Assembly (NCBI RefSeq): GCF_000376845.1
Contig: NZ_AQXY01000025.1
Location: 1-64,000 of the forward strand
Length of the DNA: 64,000 nt
Origin: Thioalkalivibrio sp. ALE14
GTDB taxonomy: Bacteria > Pseudomonadota > Gammaproteobacteria > Ectothiorhodospirales > Ectothiorhodospiraceae
Direction of reading: 5' to 3'
Shown here one piece after another: positions 51,492 through 61,872 of the stretch. The notes under the pieces are model-generated. The model saw nothing but the letters and a program-made list of their open reading frames with translations. It was not told the origin of the DNA and did no database searches. Each line of letters opens with the position of its first letter. Positions within the stretch are counted from its first letter, which is position 1. The position numbers and the translations under genes are program-made.

Positions 51492-52586
51492 TTAATCGAG
51501 AAGGGCTATAGATTTGACGAGCGCATGCACACGAATGCCGGGGCGGAGACCGAGGCGCTCGGTAGATAACTGCGTCAACTCCGCCATTAACGTCTGCCCA
51601 TCGTCCTGCCGGCAAACGGCGAGCACACGAGCGGGTCCGTGATGCCCAGGCGCCTCATCCAGCGACTCAATGGTGACGGGGATGATATTGAGGATGGAGA
51701 CGTCCTGGGGCGGGGACAGGGCGATGGAGACGTCGCGGGCGTCGATGCGCAGGCGGGCCGGGCGGCCGGCGCCGTTGGCGGCGCCGGGGGTGGACGGTAC
51801 GCGGTAGCGGGCCTCGGGCGGGCCGAACGGGTGCAGGCCGTGGGCGTCGGCCGGGCCCAGTTCGCCTTGCAGGACGGAGACGGCGCCTTCGTCGCGGAAC
51901 AGCGGGGAGTCGGCGCGGGCGAGGGCGTCGCGCAGGGGTTCCAGGCGTTCGAGCTGGCCGTCGTGCATGAAGGCGACGCGGTGGGCCAGGCGTTCGACTT
52001 CTTCCGGGGCGTGGGTCACCAGCAGCGTGGGGATGCCGGTTTTGTCCGACAGGCGGGCGAGGAAGGGCATGATCTCGCGCTTGGTCTGGGTGTCCAGGGC
52101 GTTCAGGGGTTCGTCGAGCAGCAGCTGGTCGGGGCTGGTGAGCAGGGCGCGGCCGAGGGCGACGCGCTGGCGCTGGCCGCCGGAGAGCTGGTCGGCGCGG
52201 CGCCCCAGCAGTTCGGTGATGCCGAGCAGGTCGGCGACCTCGTCCAGGTGCAGGCGGCGCAGGGGTTCCGGCGTGCGTTTGTAACCATAGAGCAGGTTGC
52301 CGCGCACGGAGAGGTGCGGGAGCAGGGTGGATTCCTGGAACACCAGGCCGACGCGGCGGCGGTGCAGCGGGACGAAGGTCTTGCCGGACTGCCAGGCGGT
52401 GTCGCCGAAGTGCAGCTCGGCGCCGGGTGGGTGTTCCAGGCCGGCGATGATGCGCAACAGCGTGGTCTTGCCGCAGCCGGAGCGGCCGAACAGGGCGGTC
52501 ACGCCGTCCAGCGGGAAGGCGGTGTCCACGTCCAGGGTGAAGCCTGCGCGCTCCAGCCGCGCCTTGATCCGCAGGGTCTCGGTCAT
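51492..52586 (-). CDS. modC: Molybdate ABC transporter ATP-binding protein
   Basis: The 364-residue product has Walker A LFGRSGCGKTTLLR, signature LSGGQRQRVALGRAL, Walker B QLLLDEPLNALD and H-loop LVTHAPEEVERLA, with the C-terminal TOBE/MOP domain (ISILNIIP-like VSILNIIPVTIESLDE). It powers molybdate import. The start at 52586 overlaps no other gene; modB ends 8 bp upstream. Third gene of modABC. Confidence 0.96.
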   Translation of the reverse strand: MTETLRIKARLERAGFTLDVDTAFPLDGVTALFGRSGCGKTTLLRIIAGLEHPPGAELHFGDTAWQSGKTFVPLHRRRVGLVFQESTLLPHLSVRGNLLYGYKRTPEPLRRLHLDEVADLLGITELLGRRADQLSGGQRQRVALGRALLTSPDQLLLDEPLNALDTQTKREIMPFLARLSDKTGIPTLLVTHAPEEVERLAHRVAFMHDGQLERLEPLRDALARADSPLFRDEGAVSVLQGELGPADAHGLHPFGPPEARYRVPSTPGAANGAGRPARLRIDARDVSIALSPPQDVSILNIIPVTIESLDEAPGHHGPARVLAVCRQDDGQTLMAELTQLSTERLGLRPGIRVHALVKSIALLD

Positions 52587-52594
52587 GGGGCCTG

Positions 52595-53287
52595 TCACAG
52601 GCGCACCGTGTCGAAGCGGCGGTTGATCGCGTAGACGATGAACAGGACGGCGAAGGCGAAGATCAGCAGGCCCAGCGACAGGCGGTGGGCGGAGGCGAAG
52701 TCCATCGCCTCGGCGTGGTCGTAGATCAGGATGGATAGTACCTGGGTCTCGCCGGGGATGGCGCCGCCGAGCATCAGGATCACGCCGAACTCGCCGAGGG
52801 TGTGGGCGAAGGCGAGCGTGGCGGCGACGATGAAGCCGCCGCGCGACATCGGCAGGATCACGGTGAAGAAGCGGTCCATGCGCCCCGCGCCCAGCGAGCC
52901 GGCGATCTCGGTCGGCCGGCGGCCGAGGTTGGCGAAGGCCTGCTGCAGCGGCTGCACCGCGAACGGCAGCGAGTAGATCACCGAGGCGATCAGGATGCCC
53001 TCGAAGGTGAAGGCCAGGTGGTGGAGCCCCAGGTTTTCCAGGGTGGCGCCCACCGGACCCGCCGGGCCCAGCAGCACCAGCAGGTAGAAGCCGAGCACGG
53101 TGGGGGGCAGCACCAGCGGCAGGGCGACCAGTGCCTGCACCGCGGTGCGTACGCCGCCGGGGGCACGGCCATTGGCCAGCCACCAGGCAATGGGCGTGGC
53201 GATCACCAGCAGGATCAGCGTGGTGTACAGCGCGAGCTTGAGGGTAACCTCGATCGCCATCCAGTCCGTGGGGCTCAGCTCAAACAT
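52595..53287 (-). CDS. modB: Molybdate ABC transporter permease
   Basis: The 230-residue product has five or six membrane helices: VTLKLALYTTLILLVIATPI, LPLVLPPTVLGFYLLVLLG, and the EAA-like loop FANLGRRPTEIAGSLGAGRM. It lies 6 bp after modA. Confidence 0.96.
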   Translation of the reverse strand: MFELSPTDWMAIEVTLKLALYTTLILLVIATPIAWWLANGRAPGGVRTAVQALVALPLVLPPTVLGFYLLVLLGPAGPVGATLENLGLHHLAFTFEGILIASVIYSLPFAVQPLQQAFANLGRRPTEIAGSLGAGRMDRFFTVILPMSRGGFIVAATLAFAHTLGEFGVILMLGGAIPGETQVLSILIYDHAEAMDFASAHRLSLGLLIFAFAVLFIVYAINRRFDTVRL

Positions 53288-53293
53288 GTCGGG

Positions 53294-54073
53294 TTACGGG
53301 GTGGCGTTGTCGGGCAGCTCTTCGCCGGGCATCACGAAGCCGTAGCGGCGCATGATGTCGCGGGCGGTGTCGCCGTTCATGTAGTCGGCGAAGCGGTGTG
53401 CGGTCGCGTTGTGCTCGCCACGTCGGGTGATGATGAAGCCCTGGGTCAGCGGTTCGTGCAAGGCGTCGTCGATCAGGTGGTGCGGGTGCTCGGCGAGATC
53501 GGGGAACTCGGCCAGCGACAGCGCGATGATGCCGATCTCGGCACCGCCGGCCTGCACCATCCGTGCGGTCTGGGCGATGTTGTCGCCGTTGACGATCTTC
53601 GGCTGCAGGTCGTCCCAGACGCCCACGGACTGGAGCGCCTCCATCGCGCGCACGCCGTAGGGCGCGTGGGTGGGCGAGGCGATGGCGACGCGGCGGATGT
53701 CGTCGCGCAGCAGGTCTTCCAGCGTCATCGTGGAGGCATCCATGCGGTTGCTCCACAGCACGATGCGGCCGATGGCGTAGACCTCCGGTTCGGTGGCCGC
53801 GTGGCCCTCGGCACGCAGCTTCTGCGGGTAGGCGATGTCGGCGGAGAAGAAGACGTCGTAGGGAGCGCCGTTCATGATCTGCGTGGTCATGCGGCCGGAG
53901 GAGCCGTAGGTGACGCGTACCGCGTCGTCCGGGTGTACCTCGCGGTAGGCGTCCAGGATCTCGTCCAGTGCGAAGCGCAGGTCCGAGGCGGCGGCAATGG
54001 TCAGCGGGCCGTTGGCGGCGGCCAGGCCGGGCAGCAGGAGGAGCAGGATCAGGAGGAGGGCGCGCAGGTGCAT
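53294..54073 (-). CDS. modA: Molybdate-binding periplasmic protein
   Basis: The 259-residue product has a signal peptide (LRALLLILLLLLPGLAAANG) and the ModA pattern LTIAAASDLRFALDEILDAY, VTYGSSGRMTTQIMNGAPYD, VFFSADIAYPQKL and GAEIGIIALSLA. It captures molybdate (and tungstate) for the permease. First gene of modABC, with a ModE-like box 174 bp upstream. Confidence 0.95.
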   Translation of the reverse strand: MHLRALLLILLLLLPGLAAANGPLTIAAASDLRFALDEILDAYREVHPDDAVRVTYGSSGRMTTQIMNGAPYDVFFSADIAYPQKLRAEGHAATEPEVYAIGRIVLWSNRMDASTMTLEDLLRDDIRRVAIASPTHAPYGVRAMEALQSVGVWDDLQPKIVNGDNIAQTARMVQAGGAEIGIIALSLAEFPDLAEHPHHLIDDALHEPLTQGFIITRRGEHNATAHRFADYMNGDTARDIMRRYGFVMPGEELPDNATP

Positions 54074-54159
54074 CGTTTGGGGTGTTCCCTGTGGCTGGGT
54101 TTTGGTGGGCTCGGGTGGTTCCGTTGGGGATTACTCGCTGCGCTCGCCCTTCGGGCCGG

Positions 54160-54230
54160 CCTTTGGCCGTTCAACGCAGCTTCGCTGCTTTTGTGCTTCG
54201 TCGCGGTGCTCCTCGCAGTGACGAGCACTT
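54160..54230. repeat. Diverged palindromic repeat upstream of modA
   Basis: CAACGCAGCTTCGCTGC (a small hairpin) and CGGTGCTCCTCGCAGTGACG (complement CGTCACTGCGAGGAGCACCG) resemble the GTCATCGCGAG-type repeat at 46108 and 1741. It lies in the 250-bp gap between modA and modE. Confidence 0.4.
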
Positions 54231-54246
54231 TTTTGCGCTGTGCGAT

Positions 54247-54272
54247 TCGTTATATTTCAGTTTGCATATCGA
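54247..54272. promoter_or_regulatory. ModE-box-like site upstream of modA
   Basis: The sequence TCGTTATAT-N10-ATATCGA has the half-sites of the ModE operator (TCG-TATAT ... ATATA-CGA) in an AT-rich pocket between modA and modE. In E. coli ModE-molybdate represses modABC from such a site. The spacing and right half-site differ somewhat from the consensus, so this is a candidate only. Confidence 0.6.
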
Positions 54273-54323
54273 CTGGCGCAATGATGCGGGGCCGGGGGAT
54301 GGCCGTCAAGGCTCGGGTGGTGG

Positions 54324-54710
54324 TTACGGCTTGTGGTCTTCGGCGAGGAAGTCGGCGAAGGCGTGCAGTTCGTCGCGCAGGGCCTCGCAGGCCTGGCGTT
54401 CCATGTCGCGGTAGCGGGCCAGGACCGTCTCGCCGAATTCGGTGACCTGTGCGCCCCCGCCGCCGGAGCCGCCCTTGGCCGTGGCCACCACCGGTTCGCG
54501 GAAGCTCTGGTTCATGGTCTCGACCAGGTCCCAGGCGCGGCGGTAGGACATGCCCACACTGCGCGCGGCCGCGGAGATCGAGCCTTTGTCGCGGATCGCC
54601 TCTAGCAGCATGGCCTTGCCCGGGCCCATGGCCGTGACCTCGCCCAGCAACACGCGCAGGCGCGGGGCCTGGGGCGGGTCCTTGGGATTGTCGGAATGGT
54701 GGGTGCTCAT
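54324..54710 (-). CDS. modE: ModE-type transcriptional regulator, DNA-binding domain only
   Basis: The 128-residue product has the ModE/LysR-type winged HTH: GPGKAMLLEAIRDKGSISAA, ARSVGMSYRRAWDLVETMNQ, VVATAKGGSGGGGAQVTEFG. E. coli ModE (262 residues) has two C-terminal molybdate-binding MOP domains; they are missing here, so sensing must be by another route or the protein binds without molybdate. It is upstream of modABC on the same strand. Confidence 0.92.
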   Translation of the reverse strand: MSTHHSDNPKDPPQAPRLRVLLGEVTAMGPGKAMLLEAIRDKGSISAAARSVGMSYRRAWDLVETMNQSFREPVVATAKGGSGGGGAQVTEFGETVLARYRDMERQACEALRDELHAFADFLAEDHKP

Positions 54711-54783
54711 GCGTGGGATGGCCTGGGGTTTACGTATAGTGGTGCGAGGAAGGGCACGTGATGACGAATGATACCCCCGAATT

Positions 54784-54850
54784 GTAGGAGCCCAGCCTCT
54801 GGGCGATGGGGTGCTGGACAGGCCCGATCGCCCAGAGGCTGGGCTCCTAC
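54784..54850. repeat. Perfect 24-bp REP-like palindrome
   Basis: A 24-bp perfect inverted repeat starting GTAGGAGCCCAGCCTCTGGG (arms 54784-54807 and 54827-54850) encloses a 19-nt loop. It shares TGTAGGAG-CCAGCC with 33535-33610. Located between modE and acs. Confidence 0.9.
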
Positions 54851-54864
54851 GGTGGGGACGAGGA

Positions 54865-54889
54865 AGGCCGGGGTGCGATACCCCGGCCT
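54865..54889 (-). terminator. Hairpin terminator candidate after acs
   Basis: AGGCCGGGGT / ACCCCGGCCT is a 10-bp perfect stem with a 5-nt loop, 6 bp after the acs stop codon. Only two T follow on the minus strand, so it may need help. Confidence 0.7.
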
Positions 54890-54894
54890 CCGGT

Positions 54895-56853
<1,959 letters not shown>

Positions 56854-56966
56854 CAGGGCCTCCAGATCGATTGTTTATACAGAGTTCGGGAGTGGCCAAC
56901 CGCCAGCCCCATCCGGGTTTGTTTGGTGGGTGCGAGGATAGCATGCGAACCGCCCGCTGGCCGCGC

Positions 56967-57704
56967 TTACCAGAGCCACGCGGGGCGGAACAGCACCCGC
57001 CCCAGGGGCAGTTGTCCGTCCGGCGATTGCCGGCTCAGCAGGGCGGCGAACAGCTCGCCCGCGGCGATGGCATCGAACAGCGCGTCGTGCGCGCGATACG
57101 CCGGCAGGTTGTAGCGCGCCCGCAGGGTGTGCAGGCGCAGTCCGTGGGCCGGGATCGGCTGTCCGGCGCGCCGCAGGGCCGTTTCCGCCAGGCGCAGGGT
57201 GTCCACGATCGCCAGCGGGGGGCGGATGCCGTAGAGCCGCTGGCAGGCCTGTTCCAGGAAGCCGATCTCCAGCGCCGCGTGGTGCGCGACCATCACGCGC
57301 CCGGCGAGCGCCCGGAACAGGGCGTCCAGGGCCTCGTCAAGCGGTACCCCAGTGGCAGCGTGCTGATCGGTGATGCGGTGGATCACGGCGCTGGCCTCTG
57401 GTACCGGCCCTTCGGCGCGCACCAGGCGGTGGTCCGCGGTGGCCAGGTCGATCCGCGTCCCGTCCATCGCGACCCAGCCCATGCTCAGGATGCGGTCCTG
57501 CTCCGGATCGAGCCCGGTGGTCTCCAGGTCCACCGCGAGAAAGCGACTGGCGGCCACCGGCTGACCGGCCGGCGCCATGGGGGCTTCGAGGAACGCGCGC
57601 AACGCGCCCGGCGGGGCGCTGCGCGCGGCGCGCCGCCGGGCGTGGCAGAAGCGCCAGTGGCCGGGCGGGCGGAGCCATTCGGCAGCAGGCACGGGGCAGA
57701 CCAT
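56967..57704 (-). CDS. DEDDh 3'-5' exonuclease (DnaQ/PolC-like)
   Basis: The 245-residue product has ExoI FLAVDLETTGLDPEQDRILS, ExoII VMVAHHAALEIGFLEQAC and ExoIII YRAHDALFDAIAAGELF, so the acid residues and His are in place. Similar genes often sit next to DUF294 and actP genes. Its exact role is unknown. The ATG overlaps the DUF294 stop by one base (TGATG). Confidence 0.92.
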   Translation of the reverse strand: MVCPVPAAEWLRPPGHWRFCHARRRAARSAPPGALRAFLEAPMAPAGQPVAASRFLAVDLETTGLDPEQDRILSMGWVAMDGTRIDLATADHRLVRAEGPVPEASAVIHRITDQHAATGVPLDEALDALFRALAGRVMVAHHAALEIGFLEQACQRLYGIRPPLAIVDTLRLAETALRRAGQPIPAHGLRLHTLRARYNLPAYRAHDALFDAIAAGELFAALLSRQSPDGQLPLGRVLFRPAWLW

Positions 57705-59530
57705 CAGAGGGCCGTCTTGCGGGCGTCGTTCACCAGGCGGAAGGCCGTTTTCAGGTGACTGCGCTCCAGGGTGGACAGGCCGGCCGGGTCCAGCGCGTTG
57801 TCCGGGGACTGGCCCTTGCGGATCTGGCGGGCCTGGTGGCGGGCGCGCAGGTTCGCGATGTACAGCCAGGCATCGACCAGGTTGTCGGCCGTGGTGTCGT
57901 TGATGACGCCGGATCGGGCTGCCGCGCGCAGCCGTTCCACCGTGCCGCGCGCCTCGCTGCCGGCGTGCAGGGCAAAGACCCGGGCCATGGCCACGATCGG
58001 CAGCAGGCCGCGCATTTTCAGGTCCAGGGTGTCGGCGTGCTCGCCGCTGTCCTCCAGTACGAACTGGCGGAAGAAGCCGAGCGGCGCCGGGAGGTCGCGC
58101 GCCTGGCCCGCCAGGGCGTTCAGCAGGGCTTCGTGCCGGGCCCCGGTCTCCAGCGCGCGCTGGCGCAGCGGTTCGAACAACGCGGCATCCCCGTGGATCA
58201 CGCGCATGTCGAGGTAGTGGGTGGCCAGCATGGCATCGCGCGGGGCGGGGTGCTGCAGTACGCGGTCCATCTCGCGCGCCCAGTCGGCGGCGGGGCGGCG
58301 CCAGTCCGGATGGGTGGGATCGACATCGCCGGGGCAGGCGCGGATGCCGCAGGCGTCGAGGCCGGCCGTCACTTTTTGCGCCAGCGCCGCGAACCAGTCG
58401 TCGGCGCCTTCCGGCGCGTCGTCGGCAATGATGAGTGCGGTGTCCTGGTCGGTGAACACGGTCTGTTCGTGGCGCCCCTGACTGCCGCTGGCCAGCCAGG
58501 CGTAGGCGCAGGGTGGCGAACCCTGGTCGCGTTCGCAGATTTCGATCAGGCGCTGGGTAAGGGTGTCGATCACGGTGGTGATGGTCTGCGTGATCTGCAT
58601 GGCGTCGGCGCCGGAGTCCACGAGCTGGACTTGCAGTCGCGGCAGGGCCTGCATGATGTCCTTGAGGTCGGCGAGATCGTCGGCCCGACGCAGGTCGCGC
58701 ACCAGGTAGATCGCGCTGGTGCCCTGATGCCGGATCAGATCGGTGCTGGAGAGGATACCGGCCAGGCTCCCGTCGGCCTCGTGGACCACCGGGAGGTGGT
58801 GGATGTCGTGGCGCGCCATGCGCAGCAACGCCTCGAAGGCGGGTGTGCCGCGGTGCACGGTGGTCAGCGGATGGGCCATGGACCGGGACGCGGGCTGCTC
58901 GGGGTCGACCCCGTTCGCGATCGCGCGGCGCAGGTCGGTGTCGGTGAGGATCCCGCAGGGTTCGCCCGGCCGGTCCGGGGTGTGCAGCAGCAGCGCGGAG
59001 ATATCCGACCGGTCCATCAGGCGCGCGGCCTCGCGCAGGCTGAGGGTGCTCGCGGCCAGCACCGGGTTGGAGGTCATCAGGGCGCGCACCGGCGTGGTCA
59101 GCAGCCGGTTGTGGTCCGGGGCTTCGTGTGCCCCGTGTTCGCTAGCCAGAGGCCTTGGGGCATCATCGGCCAGGAACTGGGCAATGGCCCCGTCGCGGGC
59201 GGCGAGTTCCCGCACGCGGTCCAGGGGCAGGTGGTAGACCAGGGCGTCTTCCGTGACCGGCCCGAGGGACTGTTCCGGGGCGGCGGGGATGTGCACCAGA
59301 TCGCCTTCGCCCAGCCGGTCGCGCAGGGTGTCGTGTACGTCGCGGATCTCCAGCGTGCCGGTGCGCACGATCCACAGTCCGGGTTCGGTATCCGGCGGAA
59401 AACGGCTGCCCTCGCGCAGGTAGCGCAGGGTGAGCTGGCGCACGAAGGCGTCCCGGCTGGCCGCGGGCAGCGGGGCCAGATCGGGGCAGCGATCGAGAAA
59501 CTCGCGGATCTCTTCGAGTTCGCCGTTCAT
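57704..59530 (-). CDS. Cyclic-nucleotide-binding/CBS/DUF294 nucleotidyltransferase-like protein, copy 1
   Basis: The 608-residue product has a cNMP-binding domain (about 20-130), two CBS domains (PVRALMTSNPVLAASTLSLR onward), a DUF294 nucleotidyltransferase-like domain with WLASGSQGRHEQTVFTDQD, and a C-terminal DUF294 substrate domain. It looks like GlnD-type signal proteins. Its place in the acetate cluster suggests control of acetate use (inference). The start at 59530 (MNGELEEIREFLDR) has only a weak ribosome site. Confidence 0.92.
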   Translation of the reverse strand: MNGELEEIREFLDRCPDLAPLPAASRDAFVRQLTLRYLREGSRFPPDTEPGLWIVRTGTLEIRDVHDTLRDRLGEGDLVHIPAAPEQSLGPVTEDALVYHLPLDRVRELAARDGAIAQFLADDAPRPLASEHGAHEAPDHNRLLTTPVRALMTSNPVLAASTLSLREAARLMDRSDISALLLHTPDRPGEPCGILTDTDLRRAIANGVDPEQPASRSMAHPLTTVHRGTPAFEALLRMARHDIHHLPVVHEADGSLAGILSSTDLIRHQGTSAIYLVRDLRRADDLADLKDIMQALPRLQVQLVDSGADAMQITQTITTVIDTLTQRLIEICERDQGSPPCAYAWLASGSQGRHEQTVFTDQDTALIIADDAPEGADDWFAALAQKVTAGLDACGIRACPGDVDPTHPDWRRPAADWAREMDRVLQHPAPRDAMLATHYLDMRVIHGDAALFEPLRQRALETGARHEALLNALAGQARDLPAPLGFFRQFVLEDSGEHADTLDLKMRGLLPIVAMARVFALHAGSEARGTVERLRAAARSGVINDTTADNLVDAWLYIANLRARHQARQIRKGQSPDNALDPAGLSTLERSHLKTAFRLVNDARKTAL

Positions 59531-59672
59531 GCCGGGGTCCGTGCGAGTGTGCAGGGTCTCCAGGAGAGACGTGGAGTCATGTACGCGTTCGTGTTCGAAG
59601 GGTGGGGCAACCGGCAATCGACCGGTACGGGGGCGATTGCCGCTTGGCCCGAAGACCGTATAACAGATAAAA

Positions 59673-59710
59673 GGGGCCGACCCGGTGTATCCGAGCCGAC
59701 CCCGTCTTTT
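59673..59710. terminator. Bidirectional terminator after actP
   Basis: GGGGCCGACCCGG (59673-59685) and CCGAGCCGACCCC (59691-59703) pair over most positions with a 5-nt loop. The minus strand then has TTTTATC and the plus strand TCTTTTTT, so both directions could terminate. It lies 79 bp after the actP stop codon. Confidence 0.8.
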
Positions 59711-59788
59711 TTACAGCAGAATGAACATCCAGTCATGGTGACGGGGACCCCGCCAGGCCGATGAAGCTTGGCATGACGGGGCCGTCCA

Positions 59789-61558
59789 TCAGGTTTCGGT
59801 ACGCGGTACGCGCACGCTTTCCACCAGGTCCTGGATGTCCTTCGGCGGCTCGGCCGTCAGCTTCATCACGATGTAGGCGGTGACGAAGTTGAAGACCGCA
59901 CCGATGGCGCCGAAGCCGGTCGGGTTCACGCCCAGCAGCCAGCCTTCCGGGGTGTCCGGAAGCATGGCGGTGGCGGGGAAGAAGAACCAGCCCTTGTACA
60001 TGAAGATGTACACGAGGGTGGTCCCCAGACCGACCAGCATGCCGGCGATGGCGCCTTCCTTGTTCATCTTCTTCATGAAGATGCCCATCATCAGGGTCGG
60101 GAACAGCGAGGCCGCGGCCAGACCGAACGCCAGCGCTACCACCTCGGCCGCGAAGCCGGGTGGATTGAGCCCCAGATACCCTGCGAAGAGGATGGCGACC
60201 GCCATGGCGATACGTCCGGCCAGTAGCTCCCTCTTCTCGCTGATCCTCGGCATGAACACGCCCTTCAGCAAGTCATGCGAGATGGCCGAGGATATGGCGA
60301 GCAGCAGCCCCGCCGCGGTCGACAGTGCGGCGGCGATACCACCCGCTGCGACCAGTGCGATCACCCAGCCCGGAAGCCCGGCGATCTCGGGGTTGGCCAG
60401 CACCATGATGTCGCGGTCGAGGGTCACGATCTCGGAGCCTTCCCAGCCGTATTCCTCTTCCGCCATCGCGGCGAACTCTTCGTTGCCATCGTTGTAGTAC
60501 TGGATGACGCCGTCGTTGTTCTTGTCCTCGAACGCCAGCAGTCCAGTCTGTTCCCAGCGCTCCATCCAGGCCGGCTTGTCCGCGTGGGCCAGGTGACCCT
60601 CCTCGGTGCCGATCTCGCCCGGGTGGACGGTGTTCACCAGGTTCCAGATGGCCATCGCACCGACCGCCGGGGCGGTGGTGTAGAGGATGCCGATGAACAC
60701 CAGCGCCCAGCCGGCGGACTTGCGGGCATCCCGCACGCGCGGAACGGTGAAGAAGCGGATGATCACGTGCGGCAGACCCGCGGTACCGATCATCAGCGCC
60801 AGGGTCAGCAGGAACATGTTCATCAGGCTCATGCCGCCCACTGCGGTGTAGGCATGGAAACCCAGATCGATCATGGTCTGATCCAGTGCATCCAGCAGGT
60901 AGGTGTCCGTCCCCTGGAGGGTCGAACCCAGGCCCAGCTGGGGCAGCGGGTTGCCGGTCAGGGTGATGGCAATGAAGACCGCCGGCACCGTGTAGGCAAA
61001 GATCATGATCACGTACTGTGCGATCTGGGTGTAGGTGATGCCTTTCATCCCGCCGAGCACGGCGTAGATGAACACCACCGCCATCCCGGCGAACAGTCCG
61101 GTGGCCAGCGGGACCTCCAGGATGTTGGAGAAGGCGATGCCAACCCCGCGCATCTGCCCGATCACGTAGGTCACGGAAATCACGATCAGGGCGATCACGG
61201 CGATGACGCGCGCGAGCTTCGAGTAATAGCGATCCCCGATGAACTCGGGCACCGTGAACTTACCGAACTTGCGCAGGTACGGGGCCAGCAGCAGGGCCAT
61301 CAGCACATAGCCGCCGGTCCAGCCCATCAGGAATGCACCCCCGGTAAAGCCGAGGAATGCGATCAGGCCGGCCATGGAGATGAACGATGCGGCGGACATC
61401 CAGTCCGCGGCGGTGGCCATCCCGTTGGCGATCGGGTTGATGCCGCGCCCGGCGACATAGAACTCGCTGGTCGAACCGGCACGCGCCCAGATGGCGATGC
61501 CGATGTACAGGACGAAGGTCGCCCCGACCACGAGCAGGCTTAGAGTCTGTTGATCCAT
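59789..61558 (-). CDS. actP: Sodium/acetate symporter (SSS family)
   Basis: The 589-residue product has 13 or more membrane helices in the SSS/LeuT pattern: FYVAGRGINPIANGMATAAD, WMSAASFISMAGLIAFLGFT and PHVIIRFFTVPRVRDARKSA. An extra ~85-residue loop at about residues 315-395 holds EDKNNDGVIQYYNDG, which looks like an EF-hand loop (D-x-N-x-D-G-x-I). It starts after the DUF4212 gene by 7 bp. The pair matches ActP-like acetate transporters of the VC_2705 group. Confidence 0.94.
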   Translation of the reverse strand: MDQQTLSLLVVGATFVLYIGIAIWARAGSTSEFYVAGRGINPIANGMATAADWMSAASFISMAGLIAFLGFTGGAFLMGWTGGYVLMALLLAPYLRKFGKFTVPEFIGDRYYSKLARVIAVIALIVISVTYVIGQMRGVGIAFSNILEVPLATGLFAGMAVVFIYAVLGGMKGITYTQIAQYVIMIFAYTVPAVFIAITLTGNPLPQLGLGSTLQGTDTYLLDALDQTMIDLGFHAYTAVGGMSLMNMFLLTLALMIGTAGLPHVIIRFFTVPRVRDARKSAGWALVFIGILYTTAPAVGAMAIWNLVNTVHPGEIGTEEGHLAHADKPAWMERWEQTGLLAFEDKNNDGVIQYYNDGNEEFAAMAEEEYGWEGSEIVTLDRDIMVLANPEIAGLPGWVIALVAAGGIAAALSTAAGLLLAISSAISHDLLKGVFMPRISEKRELLAGRIAMAVAILFAGYLGLNPPGFAAEVVALAFGLAAASLFPTLMMGIFMKKMNKEGAIAGMLVGLGTTLVYIFMYKGWFFFPATAMLPDTPEGWLLGVNPTGFGAIGAVFNFVTAYIVMKLTAEPPKDIQDLVESVRVPRTET

Positions 61559-61565
61559 GACAGGC

Positions 61566-61829
<264 letters not shown>

Positions 61830-61872
61830 GACGATGCTCCTCTCGTAAGGTTTTGTTGTTTGCCGTGATCCC

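Noticed and set aside
51319-51615. 98-codon open frame overlapping the end of modC
   Set aside because: It overlaps a well-supported gene, has no ribosome site and no recognisable motif.
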